64,000 nt of DNA from Niveibacterium umoris (GTDB lineage: Bacteria > Pseudomonadota > Gammaproteobacteria > Burkholderiales > Rhodocyclaceae). Location: contig NZ_JACIET010000002.1 of assembly GCF_014197015.1 (NCBI RefSeq), forward strand, positions 124,001 to 188,000, in the 5' to 3' direction. The position numbers and the translations under genes are program-made. Of the stretch, positions 8,907 through 18,940 are shown in pieces. Each line of letters starts with the position of its first letter. Position 1 is the first letter of the stretch. The notes under the pieces are model-generated. The model saw only the letters and a list, made by a program, of their open reading frames with translations, searched no databases and was not told the DNA's origin.

Positions 8907-8961
8907 GGATGTAGCCGCGATGTGTCGCCGCTACATCCGGACACACCCGGCCGCGGCCGGG
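8907..8961. terminator. Hairpin pair downstream of pilU
   Basis: Two strong dyads lie between pilU and the DUF2807 gene. GGATGTAGC (8907-8915) pairs with GCTACATCC (8930-8938), with an inner GCGA/TCGC extension and a TGTG loop. Next to it is a perfect 16-base palindrome, CCCGGCCGCGGCCGGG (8946-8961). Neither has a T run, so they may end or stabilise the pilU transcript rather than act as classical terminators. Confidence 0.5.
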
Positions 8962-8971
8962 CGGGCAGGCG

Positions 8972-10105
8972 TTACACGATGTCGAGGTTCTGGATGCCCG
9001 CGTTGAGGTCGCGATCCGAGTGCTTGCTGTTGAGCTTGATCTGCAGGCGCAGGTCGTTGATCGAGTCGGCGTTGCGCAGCGCGTCTTCGTAGGTGATTTG
9101 ACCGCCCTCGTAGAGATCGAACAGCGACTGGTCGAAGGTCTGCATGCCCAGTTCGCGCGAGCGCTTCATCAGATCCTTGATCTCGGCGACCTCGCCCTTG
9201 AAGATCAGGTCAGAGATCAGCGGCGAGTTGAGCATGATCTCCACCGCCGGCACGCGCCCCTTGCGATCCTTGAGCGGGATCAGGCGTTGCGAGATCATGC
9301 CGCGCAGGTTCAGCGACAGGTCCATCAGCAGCTGGTGGCGACGGTCTTCCGGGAAGAAGTTGATGATCCGGTCGATCGCCTGGTTGGCACTGTTGGCGTG
9401 CAGCGTGGCCAGACACAGGTGGCCGGTTTCGGCGAACGCGATTGCGTAATCCATGGTTTCGCGGTCGCGGATTTCGCCCATCAGGATCACGTCGGGCGCC
9501 TGCCGCAGCGTGTTCTTGAGGCCCATCTCCCAGCTATCGGTGTCGATACCGACCTCGCGCTGGGTGACGATGCAGTTCTTGTGCGGATGCACATACTCGA
9601 TCGGGTCTTCGAGCGTGATGATGTGGCCGTAGCTGTTCTCGTTCCGGTAATCGACCAGACCCGCGAGCGAGGTGGTCTTGCCGGTGCCGGTGCCGCCAAC
9701 GAAGATCACCAGGCCGCGCTTGGACATCGCGATGTCCTTCAGAATCGCGGGCAGGCCCAGTTCGTCGATGGTCGGAATCTTCTGCGCGATGGTGCGGCAC
9801 ACCATCCCGACACGGCTCTGCTGGATGAAGGCGTTGGTGCGGAAGCGCCCGATGCCGGCCGGCGAAATCGCGAAGTTACATTCCTTCGTCGATTCGAACT
9901 CCGCCGCCTGGCGGTCGTTCATCACCGAACGCACCAGCTCCGCCGTGTGCTGCGGCGTCAGCACCTGGTTCGATTGCGGCACGATCTTGCCGTCGATCTT
10001 GATCGCCGGCGGGAAGCCAGCGGTAATGAACAAGTCCGACCCGCGCTTGCTGATCATCAGCTTGAGCAGGTCGTGCATGAATTTGAGTGCCTGATCGCGT
10101 TCCAT
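8972..10105 (-). CDS. pilU: Type IV pilus retraction ATPase PilU
   Basis: A 377-residue hexameric secretion-type ATPase that assists PilT in pilus retraction. The N-terminal PAS-like domain (to ~110) is followed by Walker A GGTGTGKTTS (~137-146), the Asp box (HIITLEDPIEYVH), Walker B (DVILMGEIRD) and the His box (HLCLATLHANSANQAIDRI). It lacks the AIRNLIRE element of PilT, and its C-terminus is longer than PilT's, which is the PilU pattern. The start at 10105 follows the family N-terminus; an upstream in-frame start adds 31 basic residues. pilT is 161 bases upstream on the same strand. Confidence 0.93.
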   Translation of the reverse strand: MERDQALKFMHDLLKLMISKRGSDLFITAGFPPAIKIDGKIVPQSNQVLTPQHTAELVRSVMNDRQAAEFESTKECNFAISPAGIGRFRTNAFIQQSRVGMVCRTIAQKIPTIDELGLPAILKDIAMSKRGLVIFVGGTGTGKTTSLAGLVDYRNENSYGHIITLEDPIEYVHPHKNCIVTQREVGIDTDSWEMGLKNTLRQAPDVILMGEIRDRETMDYAIAFAETGHLCLATLHANSANQAIDRIINFFPEDRRHQLLMDLSLNLRGMISQRLIPLKDRKGRVPAVEIMLNSPLISDLIFKGEVAEIKDLMKRSRELGMQTFDQSLFDLYEGGQITYEDALRNADSINDLRLQIKLNSKHSDRDLNAGIQNLDIV

Positions 10106-10266
10106 GGTGTCCGTCCTTCCCCTAGGCGTTCTTCTCTGTACCCCCGCAGTTGCGTGCAGAAGCCGTCGCGAGCGGACCGAGGTCGATCCGAGAAGCACAG
10201 CCGTACGCGGGTACGGCGAGCATCACAGGATCGAGATCGGGACGCACAGCAGGCTTATGCGCGGAA

Positions 10267-11310
<1,044 letters not shown>

Positions 11311-11358
11311 GGCGTCCTCAGGAAACGTGGCGCAGACAGTGGGCGACAAGCGCGCTGC

Positions 11359-11364
11359 TATACT
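11359..11364 (+). promoter_or_regulatory. Candidate -10 box for yggS-proC-yggT
   Basis: TATACT lies 17 bases upstream of the yggS ATG at 11381, in the short divergent gap with pilT. No good -35 hexamer is present at the standard spacing, so this rests on the -10 match and its position alone. Confidence 0.3.
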
Positions 11365-11380
11365 TGGCCAGCCCGGTCGA

Positions 11381-12097
11381 ATGACTCGAAACGATTATAT
11401 GACAGCCCTTTCGGCCAATCTGCAAGCAGTTCTCGCACGGATCGATTCTGCCTGCCGGCGTGTCGGGCGCGACCCCTCAAGCGTACGCCTTCTGGCCGTC
11501 AGCAAGACCTTTCCGGCCGAGGCGGTGGTCGAAGTGGCCAACGCCGGCCAGCACGCCTTCGGCGAAAACTATGTGCAGGAAGGCTGCACCAAGGCCGAAG
11601 CGCTTGCCGCACTGTCGCTGGAATGGCACTTCATCGGCCCGCTGCAGAGCAACAAGAGCCGCCCGGTCGCACAGCACTTCCACTGGGTACACTCGGTGGA
11701 TCGGCTGAAGATCGCGCAACGGCTTTCCGAACAACGCCCGGCCCACCACGAACCGCTCAACGTGTGCATCCAGGTCAATGTCAGCGGCGAGGCCTCGAAA
11801 TCCGGCATCGCACCAGACGCGGCTGTCGATCTGGCGTTGCAGGTCGCGGAATTGCCGCACCTGCGCCTGCGCGGCTTGATGGCGATACCGGAGCCAAGCG
11901 AAGACCAAACGTTGTTGCGCAGCCGCTTCGCGCTGCTGCGGACGCTGCGCGACACCGTCTGCGAAGAATACGGACTTCCGCTCGATACGCTTTCGATGGG
12001 CATGTCCTCGGACCTCGATATCGCAATCGCGGAGGGCGCAACCATGGTCCGTGTCGGCACCGCGATCTTCGGCGCGCGCACCGCCGCCAACCCCTGA
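11381..12097 (+). CDS. yggS: Pyridoxal-phosphate homeostasis protein YggS
   Basis: A 238-residue PLP-binding protein of the YggS/PROSC family, which keeps free pyridoxal phosphate in balance and has a single TIM-barrel domain without a catalytic partner domain. The PLP-lysine segment RLLAVSKTFPAE is near residues 37-48 (Lys42), followed by FGENYVQE, EWHFIGPLQSNK and the C-terminal SMGMSSDLDIAIAEGATMVRVGTAIFG phosphate-binding region. A second in-frame ATG at 11399 is an alternative start. It leads a gene run with proC, yggT, yggU and pdxH. Confidence 0.95.
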   Translation: MTRNDYMTALSANLQAVLARIDSACRRVGRDPSSVRLLAVSKTFPAEAVVEVANAGQHAFGENYVQEGCTKAEALAALSLEWHFIGPLQSNKSRPVAQHFHWVHSVDRLKIAQRLSEQRPAHHEPLNVCIQVNVSGEASKSGIAPDAAVDLALQVAELPHLRLRGLMAIPEPSEDQTLLRSRFALLRTLRDTVCEEYGLPLDTLSMGMSSDLDIAIAEGATMVRVGTAIFGARTAANP

Positions 12098-12125
12098 ACA
12101 CTCGACGCACATGACAGGAACACCC

Positions 12126-12938
12126 ATGCGGATCACTTTCCTCGGCGGCGGCAACATGGCCAGCGCGCTCATCGGCGGCCTGATCGACCGTGATTTTCCG
12201 CGCGACGCATTGCAGGCGATCGACCTTGATGCCGGCACCTGCGAGCGCCTCGCCAGCCGCTTCGGCATCCGCACTGCCACGGCACTCGACGCCGCTGCGC
12301 TCGATTGCGATGTGCTGGTGCTGGCGGTCAAACCGCAGAACATGCGCGAAGCGGTGGCGCCGATCGCGGGCAAACTCAACGCGCAACTGATACTGAGCAT
12401 CGCGGCCGGGATACGCATCGATTCCCTCGGTCGCTGGCTCGGTGGCTATCACCGCATCGTGCGCGCGATGCCGAACACGCCTGCGCTGATCGGTGCCGGC
12501 GCCGCCGGCCTGGTGGCCGACGAAAGCGTCAGCGACGACGAACGCGATGCTGCATCGCGCATCCTGGCCGCGGTCGGCTCGGTCGCCTGGCTCACCGACG
12601 AGGGGCAGATCGACGCCGTCACCGCCCTCTCGGGCAGCGGTCCCGCGTATGTGTTCTACTTCATCGAAGCGCTCACCGAGGCCGGCGAGGCGATCGGGCT
12701 GCAACGCGAAACCGCACGCAGCCTTGCCATCGACACGGTGCTCGGTGCAGCAAAGCTCGCCGCCGCAAGCGAAGACGACGCCGCCACCTTGCGGGCGCGG
12801 GTTACCTCCAAGGGCGGCACCACCGAGGCAGCGCTGCGGGCAATGGAGCAGGATGGTTTCAAACCGCTCATCGCGCGGGCGCTGGCGGCAGCGGAAGCAC
12901 GTGGCCGCAGCCTCGGCGACGAACTGGGCCGGGCCTGA
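12126..12938 (+). CDS. proC: Pyrroline-5-carboxylate reductase
   Basis: Reduces pyrroline-5-carboxylate to L-proline with NAD(P)H, the last step of proline synthesis. The 270-residue protein opens with a Rossmann motif ITFLGGGNMASALIGGL and has VRAMPNTPALIGAG in the middle and the P5CR signature VTALSGSGPAYVFYFIEA near the C-terminus. An in-frame start farther upstream lies inside yggS and is not used. The yggS-proC-yggT order is conserved widely among proteobacteria. Confidence 0.96.
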   Translation: MRITFLGGGNMASALIGGLIDRDFPRDALQAIDLDAGTCERLASRFGIRTATALDAAALDCDVLVLAVKPQNMREAVAPIAGKLNAQLILSIAAGIRIDSLGRWLGGYHRIVRAMPNTPALIGAGAAGLVADESVSDDERDAASRILAAVGSVAWLTDEGQIDAVTALSGSGPAYVFYFIEALTEAGEAIGLQRETARSLAIDTVLGAAKLAAASEDDAATLRARVTSKGGTTEAALRAMEQDGFKPLIARALAAAEARGRSLGDELGRA

Positions 12939-12969
12939 GCGTCGGCGCGCAACAAGGAGAACAATCGGA

Positions 12970-13536
12970 ATGCTCGCAGGTCTGCTGATCCTGATCCTCA
13001 AGGCGGTGGGAAGCTTCGTCACATCCCTGTTGCTGGTGCGCGCACTGATGCGCTGGCAACGCCTGTCCTTCATCAACCCGCTCGGCCACTTCATCCTCGC
13101 CACGACCGACTGGGCAGTACGTCCGGCGCAGAAGGTGTTCGGGTCACAGGGCGGCTTCGACCTTTCCTGCATCGTGCCCGCCTGGCTGGTCGAGTGCCTC
13201 GTCGTCGGCGTGGTGCTGCTGTTCGCCTGGCCCTACGCCAACCCGCTGGATCTGCTCGGCAATACACTGCTGACCGGCAGCATCGGTTTGCTGATGAGCC
13301 TCGTGCGGCTGGTGATGGTGGTGGTGATCGTGGCGGCGGTGCTGTCCTGGGTGAACCCGCGCGCGCCGATCGCGCCACTGGTGAATGGCCTCGCACGCCC
13401 CTTCCTGCTGCCCTTGCAGCGGCGCATGCCGCCGGTGGGCGGTGTCGATCTGTCGCCGCTGGTGTTGCTGCTGGTGCTGCAGGTAATCGCCTATCTGTTG
13501 ATGGCGGTGGCGCCCGCCAGCATTGCATTGATGTGA
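12970..13536 (+). CDS. yggT: YggT family inner-membrane protein
   Basis: A 188-residue hydrophobic protein made of two YggT repeats, each with a pair of membrane helices and a conserved segment (RWQRLSFINPLG in the first, SWVNPRAPIAPLVN in the second). YggT proteins are linked to membrane or osmotic-stress functions in some bacteria, but the activity is not established. The ATG has AAGGAGA ten bases upstream. The stop overlaps the next start (GTGA), implying coupling to yggU. Confidence 0.9.
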   Translation: MLAGLLILILKAVGSFVTSLLLVRALMRWQRLSFINPLGHFILATTDWAVRPAQKVFGSQGGFDLSCIVPAWLVECLVVGVVLLFAWPYANPLDLLGNTLLTGSIGLLMSLVRLVMVVVIVAAVLSWVNPRAPIAPLVNGLARPFLLPLQRRMPPVGGVDLSPLVLLLVLQVIAYLLMAVAPASIALM

Positions 13537-13823
13537 GCTGGCTGACGCTGCGCGGCGACGGCAGCGCGCTGCTATCGCTGCACATCCAGCCTGGCGCGAG
13601 CCGCACTGAAATCGCCGGCCTGCATGGCGATGCGCTGAAGATCCGCCTTGCCGCCCCGCCGGTGGATGGCAAGGCCAACGCCGCGCTGCTGGCCTTCATC
13701 GCGGACACGCTCGATCTGCCCAAACGTGCCGTCACGCTGGAATCGGGCGCCAGTTCGCGACAGAAGCGCGTGCGCGTCGAGGGTGCCGACCCCGTCAGGT
13801 TGGCCAGCCTCGCGCCCGTCTGA
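13533..13823 (+). CDS. yggU: DUF167 family protein YggU
   Basis: A 96-residue DUF167 protein. It shows the family pattern [25 protein letters not shown] followed by [20 protein letters not shown] and a final beta strand with [11 protein letters not shown]. The function is unknown. It starts with GTG at 13533, overlapping the yggT stop by four bases; the frame is open further upstream but those residues belong to the yggT reading region. The yggT-yggU pairing is common. Confidence 0.9.
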   Translation: MSWLTLRGDGSALLSLHIQPGASRTEIAGLHGDALKIRLAAPPVDGKANAALLAFIADTLDLPKRAVTLESGASSRQKRVRVEGADPVRLASLAPV

Positions 13824-13902
13824 CGGGAACCTGGCCGCGGCCCACAGCATCCAACCCAACAAGCCGCCACTCGCTTGCCGTGTGGCATCAAAGGAATCCA
13901 GC

Positions 13903-14493
13903 ATGAGCATCCCGGTCGACGATCCCTTCACACTTTTCGGCGAATGGCTCAACGAAGCCACCGCAAGCGAGCCGAACGACCCCAACGCCATGGCGCTCTC
14001 GACCGTCGGCCCGGATGGCATGCCGTCCTGCCGCATGGTGTTGTTGAAGGATTTTGACGAAAACGGCTTCGTCTTCTACACCAACCTTGGTAGCCAGAAA
14101 GCGCGGGAACTCACCGCCCACCCGATGGCCGCCCTGCTGTTTCACTGGAAAAGCCTGCAGCGTCAGGTTCGGGTGCAGGGCACGATCACGCCGGTCAGCG
14201 CCGAAGAAGCCGACGCCTACTTCGCCAGCCGCGCCCGCGATTCACGCATCGGGGCGTGGGCTTCGAAGCAATCGCAGCCGATGGAAGGCCGCTGGGAGCT
14301 GGAAAAACGCGTCGCCGCCTTTGCACTCAAATTCGGCATCGGCGAGATTCCGCGCCCGGAGTTCTGGTCAGGCTTTCGTCTGACGCCGCGCGTGATCGAG
14401 TTCTGGAAAGCCGGCGCCTTCCGCTTGCACGACCGCGTGCGGCTTGAGCGCCAGCCCGATGGCGCCTGGCGGGGCACCCCGCTGTTTCCCTGA
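13903..14493 (+). CDS. pdxH: Pyridoxamine 5'-phosphate oxidase
   Basis: FMN enzyme that oxidises pyridoxamine/pyridoxine phosphate to pyridoxal phosphate. The 196-residue protein shows [41 protein letters not shown] (FMN-binding) and the C-terminal [12 protein letters not shown]...HDRVRLER signature. AAGGA lies seven bases before the ATG. It sits in the same run as yggS, which handles the PLP product, so the two vitamin-B6 genes may be co-expressed, though 79 bases separate pdxH from yggU. Confidence 0.96.
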   Translation: MSIPVDDPFTLFGEWLNEATASEPNDPNAMALSTVGPDGMPSCRMVLLKDFDENGFVFYTNLGSQKARELTAHPMAALLFHWKSLQRQVRVQGTITPVSAEEADAYFASRARDSRIGAWASKQSQPMEGRWELEKRVAAFALKFGIGEIPRPEFWSGFRLTPRVIEFWKAGAFRLHDRVRLERQPDGAWRGTPLFP

Positions 14494-14508
14494 TGTGAGG
14501 AGGCCGAC

Positions 14509-14955
14509 ATGGCGCAATACTTGGCGAAGGCATTGGCCGTAGTGGTGTTGCTGAACCTGAGTAGCGCCGCACTCGCGCTCGGGCGCGCAGACGTCGTGTG
14601 TCCGGCCTCGTTCGACCCTAGCGCAGCGCCGCCCACAGGCTGGAAGCGCCATGATCCGCAAGCCGGCGACGGCGGCCTTACAAACCTCGAAGGTGTGGCG
14701 ATCTACACCACGTCCCCCGCCGACGGCTTCGCGCCGCTCAAGCCGGAGAACGCCCCGGCCACGAGCACCAGTGACACCTGGTACATCGCGCGCGGCCCAC
14801 ACAGCGCGGGCCCGATGCTCTATGTGGCCTGCCGCTATTCCGGCACCGCGTCGATGCTCTTTCAGGCGCTGCCGCCCGGGCTTAACGAATGCGTCGCAAA
14901 GCGCAAGATCGAACCTGGTCAGGGGCTCAAGGTGGCCTGCAACAGCCGCCGCTGA
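14509..14955 (+). CDS. Exported small protein, STY0301-like
   Basis: A 148-residue protein with a signal peptide ending near ALALG and a mature part with four cysteines (CPASFDPS, ACRYSGT, NECVAKRK, ACNSRR). This pattern resembles the STY0301 family of uncharacterised secreted proteins. It is probably periplasmic with disulfides. It starts 16 bases after pdxH with GAGGAGG ahead of the ATG, so it may be the last gene of that operon. No function can be assigned. Confidence 0.65.
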   Translation: MAQYLAKALAVVVLLNLSSAALALGRADVVCPASFDPSAAPPTGWKRHDPQAGDGGLTNLEGVAIYTTSPADGFAPLKPENAPATSTSDTWYIARGPHSAGPMLYVACRYSGTASMLFQALPPGLNECVAKRKIEPGQGLKVACNSRR

Positions 14956-15103
14956 TGCGCCACGGAGCCGCGCGCGGGTGCCGACGTGACCTGCGCCGCG
15001 CAATCGATGCTAGCGACATTTACGCGGCGCCCGTTCTTACGCATGATTACGGCAGTTTTGCCAGAATCATCAACGGACCGCGCGTCCATCCGAGGTCGAT
15101 CGC

Positions 15104-15691
15104 ATGCTCGATTTTTCTTCAGGCGCCTGGCTGGAAAGCTGGAGTGCATTCACCGACATGATGTCGGGCTACGGCTACCTGATCGCCGTGCTGATGGGCC
15201 TCGCCCTGATCTTCTTCGCGTGTTCACCGCTCTTCCGCAACCAGCCGCTGACGCCGACCGAACAGAAGGAAGCCGCGCCGGCGGTGCCGCATCAGCGATC
15301 GGTGCTGGTGGTCGACGATTCAGCGGTGGTCCGCAGCAAACTGAAAAAACTGCTGGAATCGGAAGGCTACGCCGTCACGCTGGCGGAAGACGGCCTCGCC
15401 GCCGACGAGATCCTGACCCGCCAGCGCTTTCACCTGCTGATCACCGATCTCGAGATGCCGCGCATGGACGGCTTCCAGTTGATCGCCTCGGTGCAGGGCA
15501 GCCTTGAGACCGAGAACCTGCCGATCATCGCAATCACCGGCCATGAAGACCTGCAGGCGCGGGTGCGCGACTGTGAAGGGGTTTTCGGCTTCTTCCAGAA
15601 GCCTTGGCATGACCGTGAGTTACTCAAGCGCGTCGACGCGCTGACCCGCCTCGCCGAGTTGCCAAAGCGCCAGAACGGCGACGACGACTGA
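15104..15691 (+). CDS. Membrane-anchored stand-alone response regulator
   Basis: A 195-residue protein whose N-terminus carries one hydrophobic helix (about residues 22-43, YLIAVLMGLALIFFA) ahead of a receiver domain. The receiver has SVLVVDDSAVV, the phospho-acceptor Asp in LLITDLEMPRMDGF, the Thr/Ser switch (AITGHE) and the Lys (FFQKPW). No output domain follows, so it resembles CheY-like or relay receivers, here tethered to the membrane. No kinase gene is adjacent. A receiver with its own membrane anchor is uncommon. Confidence 0.85.
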   Translation: MLDFSSGAWLESWSAFTDMMSGYGYLIAVLMGLALIFFACSPLFRNQPLTPTEQKEAAPAVPHQRSVLVVDDSAVVRSKLKKLLESEGYAVTLAEDGLAADEILTRQRFHLLITDLEMPRMDGFQLIASVQGSLETENLPIIAITGHEDLQARVRDCEGVFGFFQKPWHDRELLKRVDALTRLAELPKRQNGDDD

Positions 15692-15713
15692 GCGGCTTTC
15701 GGCGCGCCGCTCA
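15689..15713. terminator. Bidirectional hairpin between convergent genes
   Basis: TGAGCGGC (15689-15696) pairs perfectly with GCCGCTCA (15706-15713). The stem includes both stop codons of the convergent response-regulator and MazG-like genes. There is no T run, so termination strength is uncertain. Confidence 0.5.
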
Positions 15714-16040
15714 GGCTTCCGGCAGCGGCGGGTACTTCTTTGCGTTGAGCGCGATCTTGTCGCGCACGGCCGCATCCACGTCGATCTTCAAGACCATCGC
15801 CAGCCGCATCAGGTAGAGCAGCACGTCGGCTACTTCTTGCCGTACATGCTCGGCCTTGTCACCCTGCATGATCGCCTCGGCCTGCGCGTCGGTAAGCCAC
15901 TGGAATATCTCGGCCAGCTCGCCGACCTCGCCGGTGAGCGCAAGGATCAGGTTGCGCGGGTTATGGAAGCGGTCCCAGTCGCGTTCGCGCGCGAAGTCGG
16001 CGAGGCGCGCCTCCAGTGCCGCGGTGTCGATCAGTTTCAT
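15711..16040 (-). CDS. MazG-like nucleotide pyrophosphohydrolase
   Basis: A 109-residue all-alpha NTP-PPase of the MazG-like/RS21-C6 type. It has the pattern RDWDRFHNPRNLILALTGEV, then GELAEIFQWL with the acidic EVGE metal site, and EVADVLLYLMRLAMVL with the second EVAD acidic cluster. Such enzymes cleave non-canonical or methylated dNTPs to the monophosphate, cleaning the nucleotide pool. The start MKLIDT at 16040 gives the family length; the longer frame upstream runs into the methyltransferase region. Confidence 0.9.
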   Translation of the reverse strand: MKLIDTAALEARLADFARERDWDRFHNPRNLILALTGEVGELAEIFQWLTDAQAEAIMQGDKAEHVRQEVADVLLYLMRLAMVLKIDVDAAVRDKIALNAKKYPPLPEA

Positions 16041-16083
16041 GACAGTACGCGCCAGGCCGCGAGCATAGTGAGCGTGGGGGTTG

Positions 16084-16686
16084 TCATCCTGGCCGCCGCG
16101 CGACGAGCTGCACCACCGACGCAAGGCCGTTGTGCGCGGGGCCTTCGATGACCTCGCGTTCGAGCTCGATCAGGTGATCGAACGTCAGCGGCGCGAGTTC
16201 GGCGCGCAGTGCCTCCGCTTCGCACAGCATGTCCGGGTCGCTTGGCCCGCCGGTGCCGTAGTTCAGTTGGCGCGGCGTGTAGGCTTCAAGAATGATGCGC
16301 CCGCCGGGCGCCAGCGCGTGTGCGGCGCGGCGATGCACATCGACGCGCAGCGCGCTTGGCAGATGGCAGAAGATCGACACGATGGCCGTCCAGCGTGCTG
16401 CGCCGAAATCGAACTCAGCCAGATCCGCGACCATCGCCTCGACCGCCAGCTGCTCTGCCGCAGCGCGTTCGCGCAATTTGGCCATGCCGACTTCGGACTG
16501 ATCCACCGCGGTGACGCGATGCCCCAGCCGCGCCAGGTGCAGCGCATTGCGGCCTTCGCCTTCGCCGATGCACAGCACCTCGCCGATCGGCAGCGCGGCC
16601 GCCTGCGCGCGCAAGAAGTCGTTCGGCTCGGTACCGTAGAAGTAGCCCGGCCGGCCGTAGCGCTCATCCCAGAAGCGATGTTGCAT
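16084..16686 (-). CDS. Class I SAM-dependent methyltransferase (TehB/thiopurine-type)
   Basis: A 200-residue methyltransferase. It begins HRFWDERYGRPGYFYGTEPN, has motif I EVLCIGEGEGRNALHLA and motif II AVDQSEVG, then a region around SIFCHLP and GGRIILEAYTPRQL. The early aromatic/Gly segment resembles small-molecule methyltransferases of the TehB or thiopurine group. The substrate is unknown. It lies 9 bases after pyrC' on the same strand and before the MazG-like gene, so it may be co-transcribed with the pyrimidine genes. Confidence 0.85.
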   Translation of the reverse strand: MQHRFWDERYGRPGYFYGTEPNDFLRAQAAALPIGEVLCIGEGEGRNALHLARLGHRVTAVDQSEVGMAKLRERAAAEQLAVEAMVADLAEFDFGAARWTAIVSIFCHLPSALRVDVHRRAAHALAPGGRIILEAYTPRQLNYGTGGPSDPDMLCEAEALRAELAPLTFDHLIELEREVIEGPAHNGLASVVQLVARRPG

Positions 16687-16695
16687 CGCGTGCGC

Positions 16696-17970
16696 TCAGC
16701 CGCCGAACATTACGCGGCCTTCGACCAGCGTGTGCTTCACGACACCCGGCAGTTCGTAGCCGAGGAAGGGCGTGTTCTTGCCCTGGCTACGCAGGCTTTC
16801 GCGGGTGACGGTGCGATGCGCTTCGGCATCGAAGATGCACACGTCCGCGCGGGCGCCAACGCCGAGATGGCCGCCCTTGGTGATGCCCATGATGCGGGCG
16901 GCGTCGGCGGTCACGCGTGACAGCGCGGTCAGCAGCGGCAGCTTCATCTCCGCGCCCCACTTGAGCGTCAGCGGCAGCAGCAGTTCGAGGCCGGTAGCGC
17001 CCGGCGCCGCTTCGGCGAACGGCATCTGCTTCTCGTCGTCGTCCACCGGCGTGTGGTCGGAACACACCGCGTCGATCTCGCCATTCGCCAGCGCTGCGCG
17101 CAGTGCTTCGCGGTCGCTCTGGGCGCGCAGTGGCGGCACCAGATGCGTGAGCGGGTTGAAGAAGCCGATGTCGATGTCGCACAGATGCAGATGGTGCGCG
17201 CTGACGTCGCAGGTGACGTCCAGCCCCTCGGCGCGCGCACGCCGGATCAGGTCGAGGCCGGCGGCAGACGACAGGCGGGTGATGTGCAGCTTCACGCCGG
17301 TTGTCTTCGCCAGTTGCAGTTGCGTGGCGAGTGCCACGGTTTCGGCTTCGACCGGGATGCCGGTGAGGCCGAAGCGCGACGCGACTTCGCCGTCATGCGC
17401 AACGCCACGAGACATGTAGGGATCGAGCGGCTGCAGCCAGACGCGATAGCCGAAGGTGGAGGCGTACTGCATTGCGCGCAGCAGCACCAGGTTGTCCTTC
17501 ATCGGCGTGTTGGCCTGGCCGAAGGCGACGCAGCCGGCCTCGGTCAGCTCCGCCATCTCGGTCAGCCGTTCGCCCTTGAGGCCCGCGGTCAGCGCGCCGA
17601 CCGGATAGACGTGGGCGCAGTTGAGCTTGCGTGCGCGGTGGCACAGCATTTCGACGAGGCCCGGCTCGTCCAGCGCCGGGTCGGTATCGGGCGGGCAGGC
17701 GAGGCTGGTGACGCCACCGGCCATCGCAGCCTGCATCTCCGATTCAAGGGTCGCGCGGTATTCGAAACCGGGCTCGCGCAGGCGTGCGGAGAGGTCAACC
17801 AAGCCGGGTGCTACGACCAGGCCGCGCGCGTCGATCACGCGGTCCGCGGTGAAGCCGGTCGGTGCGGCGCCGAGCGCGACGATCTTGTCGTCGGCGATGA
17901 ACACGTCTTGCTGGGTATCGAGCTTGTGGGCCGGATCAACGACACGGCCGTTGGCAATCTGGATCTTCAT
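16696..17970 (-). CDS. pyrC': Dihydroorotase-like protein PyrC' (probably non-catalytic)
   Basis: A 424-residue class I dihydroorotase homologue. The first metal motif, normally HxH in D(x)HxHLREPG, reads DLSARLREPG, so both zinc-binding histidines are missing, and the late DHAPH-type site reads SDHTPVDDDEKQ. This is the PyrC'/PyrX pattern known from pseudomonads, where the inactive protein is a structural partner of aspartate transcarbamoylase, and a separate PyrC does the chemistry. The position 10 bases after pyrB fits that role. A true catalytic dihydroorotase should therefore lie elsewhere in the genome. Confidence 0.9.
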   Translation of the reverse strand: MKIQIANGRVVDPAHKLDTQQDVFIADDKIVALGAAPTGFTADRVIDARGLVVAPGLVDLSARLREPGFEYRATLESEMQAAMAGGVTSLACPPDTDPALDEPGLVEMLCHRARKLNCAHVYPVGALTAGLKGERLTEMAELTEAGCVAFGQANTPMKDNLVLLRAMQYASTFGYRVWLQPLDPYMSRGVAHDGEVASRFGLTGIPVEAETVALATQLQLAKTTGVKLHITRLSSAAGLDLIRRARAEGLDVTCDVSAHHLHLCDIDIGFFNPLTHLVPPLRAQSDREALRAALANGEIDAVCSDHTPVDDDEKQMPFAEAAPGATGLELLLPLTLKWGAEMKLPLLTALSRVTADAARIMGITKGGHLGVGARADVCIFDAEAHRTVTRESLRSQGKNTPFLGYELPGVVKHTLVEGRVMFGG

Positions 17971-17980
17971 CGTCTTGGTC

Positions 17981-18940
17981 TCAGTGTCCGGCCAGCATGC
18001 TCATCACGGCCATCCGCACCGCGATGCCGAAAGTCACCTGCGGCAGGATCACCGCATTGCCGCCATCGGCGACGGCGGAGTCGATCTCGACGCCACGGTT
18101 CATCGGGCCCGGGTGCATCACGATCGCGTCCGGTTTGGCGAGTGCGAGCTTTTCGGGCGTCAGGCCCCAGACCTTGAAGTACTCCTGGCTGGAAGGCAGC
18201 AGCGCGCCCTGCATGCGCTCGTTCTGCAAGCGCAGCATCATCACCACATCGACGCCCTTGAGGCCTTCGCGCATGTCGTGGAAGACACGCACGCCCATGC
18301 GTTCGACGTCGGTCGGCAGCAGCGTCTTCGGGCCGATCACACGCACTTCAGGCACGCCCAGCGTGGTCAGCGCGGCGATCTCGGAGCGTGCCACGCGCGA
18401 ATGCAGCACATCGCCCACCACTGCCACCGTCAGGTTGGTGAAGTCCTTCTTGTAGTGGCGGATCGTGTACATATCGAGCAGGCCCTGCGTCGGGTGCGCA
18501 TGGCGCCCGTCGCCGGCGTTGACCACGCTGATGTGGTCGCGCCCGGTGGCGCGCAGGTGCTGCGCCAGCAGGTAGGGCGCACCGCTCGATGCGTGCCGCA
18601 TCACGAACATGTCCGCGCCCATCGCGCAGAGGTTGTCCACCGTGTCGAGCAGGGTCTCGCCCTTGCTCGTTGAACTGGTCGACACGTTCAGGTTGATCAC
18701 GTCGGCCGACAACCGCTTGGCGGCGATCTCGAAAGTCGTGCGGGTGCGCGTGCTGTTCTCGAAGAACACGTTGAACACGCTCTTGCCGCGCAAGAGCGGC
18801 AGCTTCTTCACTTCGCGCTCGCCCACTTCGGTGAAGGGCGCCGCCGTATCGAGGATCGCGGTCAGGATGCTGGCCGGCAGGCCTTCCAGCGTGAGCAGGT
18901 GCGCGAGCTTGCCGTCCTTGGTCAATTGAGGGTTATGCAT
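17981..18940 (-). CDS. pyrB: Aspartate carbamoyltransferase catalytic subunit
   Basis: Condenses carbamoyl phosphate and aspartate, the first committed step of pyrimidine synthesis. The 319-residue protein contains the carbamoyl-phosphate loop [14 protein letters not shown], then [33 protein letters not shown] and [13 protein letters not shown]. No pyrI regulatory subunit follows; instead the PyrC' partner does, as in the pseudomonad-type dodecameric enzyme. It overlaps pyrR upstream by eight bases. Confidence 0.97.
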   Translation of the reverse strand: MHNPQLTKDGKLAHLLTLEGLPASILTAILDTAAPFTEVGEREVKKLPLLRGKSVFNVFFENSTRTRTTFEIAAKRLSADVINLNVSTSSTSKGETLLDTVDNLCAMGADMFVMRHASSGAPYLLAQHLRATGRDHISVVNAGDGRHAHPTQGLLDMYTIRHYKKDFTNLTVAVVGDVLHSRVARSEIAALTTLGVPEVRVIGPKTLLPTDVERMGVRVFHDMREGLKGVDVVMMLRLQNERMQGALLPSSQEYFKVWGLTPEKLALAKPDAIVMHPGPMNRGVEIDSAVADGGNAVILPQVTFGIAVRMAVMSMLAGH

